Shown: one piece after another, positions 1 to 4,952 of the stretch | Layout: every line of letters starts with the position of its first letter | Numbering within the stretch: position 1 is the stretch's first letter | NCBI GenBank assembly: GCA_023422735.1 | Contig: JAFAGL010000285.1 | Span: 1-5,864, forward strand | Source: Pseudomonadota bacterium | Lineage (GTDB): Bacteria; Pseudomonadota; Alphaproteobacteria; Rhizobiales; Rhizobiaceae | Reading direction: 5' to 3' | DNA: 5,864 nucleotides | Position numbers and translations under genes: made by a program | Notes under the pieces: model-generated | Told to the model about the DNA's origin: nothing | The model's input: only the letters and a program-made list of their open reading frames with translations | The model's database searches: none

Positions 1-128
1 GTCCACACAAGGATAGCGCTGCAACAGCCGCCGTTGTTTCCGCTAAAGGTGAAGATTCTGGCGGAAAGTTGATGAAGGCGAGTGGTTTTCCGCATCTTCG
101 CAACTTGTGGCGTCGCCGTTGCGCGCAG
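1..128. other. upstream intergenic DNA with TTTCCGC inverted/direct repeats, no gene seen
   Basis: No convincing coding region is visible here. One plus-strand frame is open from base 3 to a TAA at 153-155, but its translation has no recognisable motif and its last codons lie inside the predicted promoter at 129-153, so I do not call it the tail of an upstream gene. The heptamer TTTCCGC occurs at 37-43, its reverse complement GCGGAAA at 61-67, and TTTTCCGC at 86-93, at intervals of about 24-26 bases. That spacing might mark a regulator site or a weak hairpin. No function is assigned. Confidence 0.3.
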
Positions 129-153
129 GGAACAGGTTTGACGGCTCTTCGTT
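129..153 (+). promoter_or_regulatory. predicted general-stress-response (EcfG/RpoE2-type) promoter of the metallopeptidase gene
   Basis: The sequence shows GGAAC at 129-133, a 16-base spacer, and CGTT at 150-153. This matches exactly the -35/-10 pattern known for the alphaproteobacterial ECF sigma factor of the general stress response (EcfG; RpoE2 in Sinorhizobium, SigT in Caulobacter, RpoE1 in Brucella). Transcription would begin near 159-162, giving a leader of roughly 67 bases before the start codon at 229. A housekeeping-like TTGACG at 138-143 lies inside the spacer but has no acceptable -10 partner 16-18 bases downstream. The motif is seen directly; its use is inferred. Confidence 0.6.
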
Positions 154-228
154 AAAGGAATCGCAAAATGGCATCACGGGAAAGGTCGTCAAGCGACAAC
201 CGCCTGCCGGCTGCCTGGGGATCTTTTC

Positions 229-1269
229 ATGAAGCTGTTTTCCTGCCCGAATTGCGGCCAGCGCCTGTATTTCGAGAATTCTCTTTGTTTGAACTGTTCA
301 ACGCCCGTCGCTTATGCGCCCCGTGAAGGCGGCTTCGTTGGTTCAGGGCAAGCGGGCACACCTGTTTGCGCCAATGCCCAGGAATGCAACTGCAACTGGA
401 TCGCAGAAAACGACAACATTTTGTGTCTTGCATGTGCGCTGAACCGGACGATCCCCGACCTGTCGGTTAAAGGCAACCGGGATCGCTGGATCAGGCTCGA
501 AATGGCCAAGAAGCGAACCCTTTATACATTGCTTGCGCTGGCTCTGCCGGTGGCGCCGAAAGACACGCCGGACGCCGAAACCGGTATCGCCTTCGATTTT
601 CTGGGAGACCCGATCGGCGCCGGCCCCGGAGGAGAGCGGATTCTGACGGGCCACGACAATGGTCTGATCACGCTGAATGTCGCGGAAGCGGATTCTCCAG
701 AGCGCGAAGCCATGCGTGTCGCAATGGGCGAGCGCTATCGGACGCTTCTCGGCCATTTCCGCCATGAGCTGGGCCATTATTATTGGGATCGCCTGATCCG
801 CGACTATCCCGACCTTTTGCAGGAATTTCGCGATTTGTTCGGCGATGAAAGCGTGGACTATGCACAAGCGCTGCAAAATCATTATTCCAACGGTGCGCCG
901 GTGGGTTGGCCAAACGAGCATATTTCCGCTTATGCCGCGAGCCATCCATGGGAAGACTGGGCCGAATGCTGGGCGCATTACCTGCATATCGTCGACACGC
1001 TCGAAATGGCGGAAGCCTTCAAGGTTCCACTCGAACGGCTGGATGTTCCCACCCCGCCAAATCCAGAGGAAACCGCCTTTCAAGGCGTGTTGAATCGCTG
1101 GCTCGTCCTGTCGGAAGTCGCCAACTCAATCAATCGCTGCATGGGCCTTGGTGACCTTTATCCCTTCGTGATCTCGCAACCGGTGGCGCGGAAGCTGACC
1201 TTCATCGATCAGGTGTTGAAACGCACGAGTGGCGTTGCGGCCCAACATGTCGAGGAAGATGCGGCCTAA
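229..1269 (+). CDS. zinc-ribbon putative zinc-binding metallopeptidase (COG4307 / Peptidase_Mx-like)
   Basis: This 346-residue protein has no signal peptide or membrane segment and is probably cytoplasmic. The N-terminus carries two cysteine clusters. C6, C9, C20 and C23 form a zinc ribbon (CPNC-x10-CLNC); C47, C53, C55, C66 and C69 form a second likely metal site. From about residue 85 to 330 it resembles the putative zinc metallopeptidase family. HELGH lies at 179-183 (bases 763-777), where H179 and H183 would bind zinc and E180 would be the catalytic base. A conserved-looking HPWEDWAECWAHYLHI block at 239-254 could supply the third ligand (E242, E246 or H250). The substrate is unknown and proteolysis is inferred from the motif alone. 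The ATG at 229 has a modest GGGG ribosome site at 217-220 and places the first CPNC directly after the start. A stress-type promoter lies upstream. No clear terminator follows, so some readthrough into the next gene is possible. Confidence 0.85.
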   Translation: MKLFSCPNCGQRLYFENSLCLNCSTPVAYAPREGGFVGSGQAGTPVCANAQECNCNWIAENDNILCLACALNRTIPDLSVKGNRDRWIRLEMAKKRTLYTLLALALPVAPKDTPDAETGIAFDFLGDPIGAGPGGERILTGHDNGLITLNVAEADSPEREAMRVAMGERYRTLLGHFRHELGHYYWDRLIRDYPDLLQEFRDLFGDESVDYAQALQNHYSNGAPVGWPNEHISAYAASHPWEDWAECWAHYLHIVDTLEMAEAFKVPLERLDVPTPPNPEETAFQGVLNRWLVLSEVANSINRCMGLGDLYPFVISQPVARKLTFIDQVLKRTSGVAAQHVEEDAA

Positions 1270-1320
1270 GCATCCGAGTGGGTTGCAACATTTTGCGACG
1301 CTTCGTGATGGTGCAGTTCC

Positions 1321-1346
1321 GGAACCCGGAATCCGGCTTTTCCGTT
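1321..1346 (+). promoter_or_regulatory. predicted general-stress-response (EcfG/RpoE2-type) promoter of the SH3/DUF1236 gene
   Basis: GGAAC at 1321-1325 and CGTT at 1343-1346 are separated by 17 bases, an exact match to the EcfG-type consensus. Transcription would start near 1352-1355, leaving a compact leader of about 27 bases that contains the ribosome binding site at 1369-1374. This geometry is what a real promoter would show. The -35 element is part of a perfect 10-base palindrome, GTTCCGGAAC (1316-1325), and TTCCGG (1317-1322) can also pair with CCGGAA (1326-1331). The motif is seen; sigma factor assignment is inferred from family knowledge. Confidence 0.65.
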
Positions 1347-1380
1347 CAATGCGCCGAAGGGTCTTTTGAAAGGATAAACC

Positions 1381-2097
1381 ATGAAAACGTTTCGATTGAT
1401 GGCAGCCACCGCAGGACTTCTCTCCGCTGTTGGCGGAGTTGCATCCGCGCAAACCATGGTCACGGCCGCAACCGACCTGAATGTGCGTGCCGGCCCTGGC
1501 CCGCAATATCCGGTAATCGGCGTGATCGGCGCCAATCGGCAGGCGACGCTGGATGGGTGCGCGCAAGGCAGCAAATGGTGTCAGGTCATGGTCGATGGCC
1601 AGCCGGGCTGGGCTTATTCCGATTATCTCACCAGCGATTTTTCGGGCGGCAGCCAGGTCATCGTGACCGAGCGTCCGGCTGACGCGGTGCCTGTTGTGGA
1701 ATATCAGGCGCCTGCCGAAACAACCACGACCACCACGACGACGACCACCGGCAAGAGTGGCGCGGCTCCAGGTGCGGCAGCCGGCACAATCGGCGGCGTG
1801 GTTGCCGGTGCTTTGATCGCCGGCCCGATCGGGGCAGCTATCGGCGGCGTGGCAGGTGCAACCGCCGGCGGCGTGGTTGGTGAAGTAGTCGAGCCGACGC
1901 CGGTGGTTCGCGAATATGTGACCACCAATCAAGTGGATCCGGTTTATCTCGACGGCGAGGTCGTGGTTGGCGCGGGCGTGCCCGATACGGTGCAACTGCA
2001 GCCGGTGCCCGATTACGAATATCGCTACGCTTATATCAACGGCCAGCCCGTGCTGATCGACCCGAATTCGCGTCGCATCGTTTCCGTGGTTCGCTGA
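1381..2097 (+). CDS. exported SH3b-domain protein with glycine-zipper-like segment and DUF1236 C-terminus
   Basis: This 238-residue protein begins with a Sec signal peptide (positive MKTFR, hydrophobic core, ASA at 21-23, probable cleavage before Q24), so it acts in the periplasm or envelope. Residues about 28-85 form a bacterial SH3 domain (DLNVRAGPG at 32-40, WAYSDYL at 77-83) with C60 and C67, which could form a disulfide. Ten consecutive threonines (114-123) make a linker. Residues 131-167 are Gly/Ala/Val-rich with GxxxG spacing, like glycine-zipper segments that pack or insert into membranes. The last 40 residues (PDTVQLQPVPDYEYRYAYIN, ending RRIVSVVR) match the DUF1236 pattern of Rhizobiales. 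SH3b domains often bind cell wall or other envelope polymers; the actual ligand here is unknown. The ATG at 1381 follows AAAGGA at 1369-1374 by six bases. A stress-type promoter precedes it and a strong terminator follows, so it is likely monocistronic. Confidence 0.88.
   Translation: MKTFRLMAATAGLLSAVGGVASAQTMVTAATDLNVRAGPGPQYPVIGVIGANRQATLDGCAQGSKWCQVMVDGQPGWAYSDYLTSDFSGGSQVIVTERPADAVPVVEYQAPAETTTTTTTTTTGKSGAAPGAAAGTIGGVVAGALIAGPIGAAIGGVAGATAGGVVGEVVEPTPVVREYVTTNQVDPVYLDGEVVVGAGVPDTVQLQPVPDYEYRYAYINGQPVLIDPNSRRIVSVVR
1720..1749 (+). repeat. ACN triplet repeat encoding ten threonines
   Basis: Ten in-frame ACN codons (ACA, then a mixture of ACC and ACG) encode Thr114-Thr123 of the SH3/DUF1236 protein. 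The tract separates the SH3 domain from the glycine-rich region and probably acts as a flexible spacer. Because the triplets are nearly identical, the tract could gain or lose codons by slippage without breaking the frame. The mix of ACC and ACG would lower that rate. Confidence 0.8.
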
Positions 2098-2116
2098 ACA
2101 CCCTTGCGCGCACGAC

Positions 2117-2150
2117 AAAGGACGCCGCGCCGTTGCGGCGTCCTTTTGTT
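2117..2150 (+). terminator. intrinsic terminator after the SH3/DUF1236 gene
   Basis: A perfect 12-base-pair stem pairs 2117-2128 with 2135-2146 around the six-base loop GCCGTT and runs into a T-rich stretch (TTTTGTTT). It lies 20 bases after the stop codon of the SH3/DUF1236 gene and isolates the left block from the ffh operon. The A residues at the base of the stem mean it could also work, more weakly, in the other direction. Confidence 0.85.
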
Positions 2151-2173
2151 TGCCCGCTTTTCAAAGCCTTTGC

Positions 2174-2202
2174 TTGACTTTCGCCGGCATCTGAGGTTGA
2201 AG
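2174..2202 (+). promoter_or_regulatory. possible housekeeping promoter of the ffh operon
   Basis: A good -35 element, TTGACT at 2174-2179 (in the CTTGAC context favoured by alphaproteobacterial sigma-70), is followed after 17 bases by a poor -10 match, TTGAAG at 2197-2202. Its position just after the upstream terminator and before the ffh leader suits an operon promoter. The weak -10 makes this tentative. If it is correct, the ffh leader is about 175-180 bases long. Confidence 0.38.
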
Positions 2203-2241
2203 ACAATCGAATTCCGCGAAGAGTAACCCTCCGAGCGCCGA

Positions 2242-2379
2242 CCGGGACGAAGCCTTGGAGCTCGATCCCGGAGGTCAACATCCGGCAGCGCGATGCGCCC
2301 CCGGGTGCTGTTTGCCTTTGCGGCCTTCCTGGGAAACGGCGTGGAAATGCTTATCTCAGGACCTGTCCCGGGAAAAGGA
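2242..2379 (+). promoter_or_regulatory. structured 5' leader of ffh, candidate cis-regulatory RNA
   Basis: Three stems can be drawn by eye. CCGGGA (2242-2247) pairs with TCCCGG (2266-2271). CAGCGC (2286-2291) pairs with GTGCTG (2305-2310), including one G-U pair. TTCCTGGGA (2326-2334) pairs with TCCCGGGAA (2366-2374) for nine pairs including one G-U, ending inside the A-rich start of the ribosome binding region AAAAGGA (2373-2379). A further CCCGGG at 2300-2305 could replace partners in the first or third stem, so alternative folds are possible. I recognise no known riboswitch or Rfam class. Regulation is inference; high G+C alone can give such stems. Confidence 0.35.
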
Positions 2380-2386
2380 AACACGA

Positions 2387-3964
2387 ATGTTCGAGAACCT
2401 GCAGGATCGCCTTGGTTCGATCCTCAATGGCCTGACCGGCCGCGGCGCATTGTCGGATGCCGACGTTGCAGCCGCCATGCGCGAAGTGCGTCGTGCCCTG
2501 ATCGAGGCCGATGTGTCGCTCGACGTCGTGCGTTCATTCACCGACAAGGTGCGCACCAAGGCGGTTGGCGCCGATGTTCTGAAATCGATCAAGCCCGGCC
2601 AGATGGTCGTCAAGATCGTGCATGACGAGCTGGTCGAGATGCTGGGCGCGGAAGGCGTGCCGATCGACCTGAATGCCCCTGCCCCCGTCGTGATCATGAT
2701 GGTCGGCCTGCAGGGTTCGGGCAAGACCACGACATCGGCCAAGATCGCCAAGCGGTTGACAGAGCGCCAGGGCAAGAAGGTCCTGATGGCTTCGCTCGAT
2801 ACGCGCCGCCCGGCTGCGCAGGAACAATTGAAGCAGCTTGGCGAGCAAACCAAGGTCGCGACGCTGCCGGTGATCGCCGGACAATCGCCGGTCGATATTG
2901 CCAAGCGGGCCGAACAAGCGGGTCGTCTCGGCGGTTATGACGTCGTCATTCTCGACACGGCTGGCCGCACGCATATCGACGAACCGTTGATGGTGGAAAT
3001 GGCCGACATCAAGTCGTCCGCCAAGCCTCACGAAATCCTGCTGGTCGCCGATTCGCTGACCGGCCAGGACGCCGTCAATCTGGCCCGCAATTTCGACGAG
3101 CGTGTCGGCATTACCGGTCTCGTGCTGACCCGCATGGATGGCGATGGCCGCGGCGGTGCAGCCCTTTCCATGCGCGCCGTGACCGGCAAGCCGATCAAGC
3201 TGATCGGCACCGGCGAAAAGATGGATGCGCTGGAGGAATTCTTCCCCAAGCGTATCGCCGACCGCATCCTGGGCATGGGCGACATCGTTTCGCTGGTCGA
3301 GCGTGCCGCCGAAACCATCGACGCGGAAAAAGCCGCCGCGATGGCCAGGAAGATGCAGTCGGGCAAGTTCGACCTGAACGACCTCGCCGAGCAATTGCGC
3401 CAGATGCAGAAAATGGGCGGCATGGGCGGCATCATGGGCATGATGCCCGGCATGGGCAAAATGAAAGACCAGATGGCCGCCGCCGGCATGGACGACAAGA
3501 TGTTCGGCAAGCAGATCGCCATCATCTCTTCCATGACAAAAGCGGAGCGCGCCAATCCCGATCTCCTGAAGCACAGCCGCAAAAAGCGCATCGCCGCCGG
3601 CTCCGGCACGGATGCAGCGCAGATCAACAAGCTTCTCAAGATGCATCGCCAGATGGCCGATGTCATGAAATCCATGAGCGGCAAAAAGGGCGGCATGATG
3701 CGCGGCCTGATGGGCGGCATGGCGCAGAAAATGGGCCTCGGCGGCATGATGCCGGGCATGGGTGGCATGGGCGGTATGCCTGACCTTTCCAAGATGGATC
3801 CCAAGCAGCTTGAAGCGCTGCAAAAACAGGCAGAGGCCGCCGGCTTCGGCAAAGGCGGCGGAATGCCGAACCTGCCCGGCGGGTTTCCCGGCATGCCGGG
3901 CGGCGGCATGAAACTCCCCGGTTTGCCGGGTAGCGGGTTGCCTGGTTTGCCGAAAAAGAAGTGA
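2387..3964 (+). CDS. ffh: signal recognition particle protein Ffh (SRP54 homologue)
   Basis: Ffh is the SRP GTPase that, with 4.5S RNA and the receptor FtsY, delivers ribosomes making membrane and exported proteins to the inner membrane translocon. The protein has 525 residues. The N domain is about 1-95. The G domain follows with P-loop GLQGSGKTT (107-115), DTRRPAA (138-144), DTAGR (190-194), TRMD (248-251, Arg in place of the usual Lys of TKxD) and GTGEK (274-278). The methionine-rich M domain (about 310-435) contains the flexible Met/Gly loop (341-360) and the RNA-binding RIAAGSG (401-407). Residues 431-525 form a Met/Gly then Pro/Gly/Leu-rich tail ending PKKK, absent from the 453-residue E. 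coli protein. The ATG at 2387 gives the family-typical MFENLQDRL and follows AAAAGGA at 2373-2379; the frame is open further upstream without a credible start. It is first in an operon with chorismate mutase 10 bases downstream. Confidence 0.97.
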   Translation: MFENLQDRLGSILNGLTGRGALSDADVAAAMREVRRALIEADVSLDVVRSFTDKVRTKAVGADVLKSIKPGQMVVKIVHDELVEMLGAEGVPIDLNAPAPVVIMMVGLQGSGKTTTSAKIAKRLTERQGKKVLMASLDTRRPAAQEQLKQLGEQTKVATLPVIAGQSPVDIAKRAEQAGRLGGYDVVILDTAGRTHIDEPLMVEMADIKSSAKPHEILLVADSLTGQDAVNLARNFDERVGITGLVLTRMDGDGRGGAALSMRAVTGKPIKLIGTGEKMDALEEFFPKRIADRILGMGDIVSLVERAAETIDAEKAAAMARKMQSGKFDLNDLAEQLRQMQKMGGMGGIMGMMPGMGKMKDQMAAAGMDDKMFGKQIAIISSMTKAERANPDLLKHSRKKRIAAGSGTDAAQINKLLKMHRQMADVMKSMSGKKGGMMRGLMGGMAQKMGLGGMMPGMGGMGGMPDLSKMDPKQLEALQKQAEAAGFGKGGGMPNLPGGFPGMPGGGMKLPGLPGSGLPGLPKKK

Positions 3965-3974
3965 GGGGAAAACG

Positions 3975-4331
3975 ATGAGCGCAGAAATCGATTCAACGAA
4001 TGACGATGCCGCACGCGCAACCCGGTTGCTTGGTGAACTGCGCGCGTCGATCGACAATTACGACGCTGCGATCATGTATCTTCTGGCCGAACGTTTTCGC
4101 GCAACCGAGCGCGTTGGCCATCTGAAAGCCGAACACAAGCTGCCGCCCGCCGATCCATCGCGCGAACGCCAGCAGATCGAGCGTCTGCGCACGCTCGCAA
4201 AGGATGCGAAATTCAACCCGGATTTCGCGGAGAAGTTCTTGAACTTCATCATCAAGGAAGTGATCCGCCATCATGAAGCGGTGGCTTCCGGCAATAGCAA
4301 TGCCGGTTTCGTGACAAGCAGCCAAGGCTGA
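3975..4331 (+). CDS. AroQ-fold chorismate mutase
   Basis: This 118-residue cytoplasmic enzyme should convert chorismate to prephenate, the branch step towards phenylalanine and tyrosine. It aligns without gaps to the E. coli P-protein mutase domain at an offset of 12: R23, R40, K51, D60, R63 and E64 match Arg11, Arg28, Lys39, Asp48, Arg51 and Glu52. The position of Gln88, which contacts the substrate ether oxygen, is H100 here. The three-helix all-alpha layout and length suit a monofunctional mutase with no prephenate dehydratase domain attached. The ATG at 3975 follows GAGGGG (3963-3968), which overlaps the ffh stop codon, so translation is probably coupled to ffh. The pairing with ffh has no obvious metabolic logic and looks like a conserved chance arrangement in this order. 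A gene symbol is withheld because aroQ is also used for a dehydroquinase. Confidence 0.9.
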   Translation: MSAEIDSTNDDAARATRLLGELRASIDNYDAAIMYLLAERFRATERVGHLKAEHKLPPADPSRERQQIERLRTLAKDAKFNPDFAEKFLNFIIKEVIRHHEAVASGNSNAGFVTSSQG

Positions 4332-4381
4332 AGCAAAACCGATCCAACCCATTACGCAATCCAAAGACCTGGAGTACCAAA

Positions 4382-4777
4382 ATGTCCCTGAAGATCCGCC
4401 TGGCTCGCGCCGGCTCGAACAAGCGCCCTTACTACCACATCGTCATCGCTGACGCCCGTTCGCCCCGCGACGGCCGCTTCATCGAACAGGTTGGCGCCTG
4501 GAACCCGATGCTGCCAAAGGATGGCGAGCGCGTGAAGCTCAATGAAGAGCGCTTGCAGCATTGGCTGTCCAACGGCGCTCAGCCGACAGACCGCGTTTTG
4601 CGCTTCCTCGACCAGGCCGGCCTGTTGAAGCGTGACGCACGCAACAACCCGAACAAGGCTGTTCCGGGCAAGAAGGCGCAGGAGCGTCTTGCTGCTGCCA
4701 AGCAGGCCGAAGAAGAAGCTGCAGCCAAGGCTGCTGAAGCTGCCGCAGCCCCAGCCGAAGAAGAATCCGCTTCCTAA
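4382..4777 (+). CDS. rpsP: 30S ribosomal protein S16
   Basis: S16 binds 16S rRNA early in assembly of the small subunit. The 131-residue product starts MSLKIRLARAGSNKRPYYHI, and shows GRFIEQVGAWNP at 31-42 and the DRVLRFLDQAGL segment at 70-81, all typical of the family. The core ends near residue 85; E. coli S16 has 82 residues in total. The remaining 46 residues form a Lys/Ala/Glu-rich, probably helical tail (QERLAAAKQAEEEAAAK and onwards), common in alphaproteobacterial S16. GGAG at 4371-4374 lies seven bases before the ATG. It is the last gene of the ffh operon and is followed directly by a strong terminator. rimM and trmD, its frequent partners, are not downstream. Confidence 0.97.
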   Translation: MSLKIRLARAGSNKRPYYHIVIADARSPRDGRFIEQVGAWNPMLPKDGERVKLNEERLQHWLSNGAQPTDRVLRFLDQAGLLKRDARNNPNKAVPGKKAQERLAAAKQAEEEAAAKAAEAAAAPAEEESAS

Positions 4778-4798
4778 GCGCTTTCCCGGTTCTGGATT

Positions 4799-4834
4799 AA
4801 AAGCCGCCTGCAGTTCGCTGCGGGCGGTTTTTTG
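4799..4834 (+). terminator. intrinsic terminator of the ffh - chorismate mutase - rpsP operon
   Basis: A ten-base-pair stem pairs 4804-4813 with 4818-4827 (one G-U pair) around a TTCG loop and is followed by six T residues (4828-4833). It begins about 20 bases after the rpsP stop. The A residues before the stem (4799-4802) could give some termination of transcripts from the opposite strand as well. Confidence 0.9.
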
Positions 4835-4835
4835 T

Positions 4836-4888
4836 TGCCGGCGACAAAAGCAAGCCGGCATCCCGATCAGGAAAACGCAAGGCCGGCC
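4836..4888. repeat. short inverted repeats between convergent terminators
   Basis: TGCCGGC (4836-4842) pairs with GCCGGCA (4854-4860) across an 11-base loop, and the palindrome GGCCGGCC lies at 4881-4888. The hexamer GATCAG occurs at 4865-4870 and again at 4891-4896. The stretch separates the rpsP and asd terminators and holds no convincing gene. I do not recognise a named repeat family here. Confidence 0.4.
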
Positions 4889-4914
4889 AGGATCAGCAAC
4901 CGCGTCGGCGCCAT

Positions 4915-4940
4915 TAAAAAAGGCGGTCCGAAGACCGCCT
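4915..4940 (-). terminator. intrinsic terminator of asd
   Basis: On the minus strand a perfect eight-base-pair stem (4933-4940 with 4921-4928) closes a TTCG loop in the especially stable C(TTCG)G context and runs into six T residues (minus-strand reading of 4916-4921). It lies 12 bases beyond the asd stop. On the plus strand the same hairpin is followed by GTTTTCGTTT, so it may also stop readthrough from rpsP. Confidence 0.88.
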
Positions 4941-4952
4941 GTTTTCGTTTGA

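Noticed and set aside
3..155. Open plus-strand frame that could be the tail of an upstream gene
   Set aside because: Only about 50 codons, no recognisable motif, and its end overlaps the predicted promoter elements.
168..326. Small 52-codon open frame with AAAGGA at 154-159, overlapping the metallopeptidase start out of frame
   Set aside because: If the GGAAC-N16-CGTT promoter is used, transcription starts near 160, so the apparent ribosome site is not in the RNA. The peptide has no recognisable features and most of its length is a shadow of the real gene.
2255..2386. In-frame upstream extension of ffh from a TTG
   Set aside because: No ribosome site before the TTG, the extra 44 residues are unlike any Ffh, and the ATG at 2387 has a strong ribosome site and the family N-terminus.
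2203..2386. The ffh leader considered as the 4.5S SRP RNA gene
   Set aside because: It lacks the conserved apical GGAAG...AGCAGCC-type domain of bacterial SRP RNA and the single long hairpin shape.
2293..2625. Leader open frame beginning MRPRVLFAFAAFLG that looks faintly like a signal sequence
   Set aside because: No ribosome site, and most of it runs out of frame through ffh; the later part is a shadow translation.
2534..4057. Long antisense open frame (about 500 codons) opposite ffh, and similar antisense frames opposite the two left genes
   Set aside because: Their compositions (His/Ala/Arg- or Met/Pro-rich) are those expected from the reverse strand of G+C-rich genes, and they have no domains or ribosome sites.
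4867..4914. Minus-strand 15-codon frame reading MAPTRLLILAGLAFS, resembling a signal peptide or lipoprotein start
   Set aside because: It ends at once in TGA, begins directly at the asd terminator T-run with no ribosome site, and would need a frameshift to continue. A decayed small lipoprotein cannot be excluded but is not supported.
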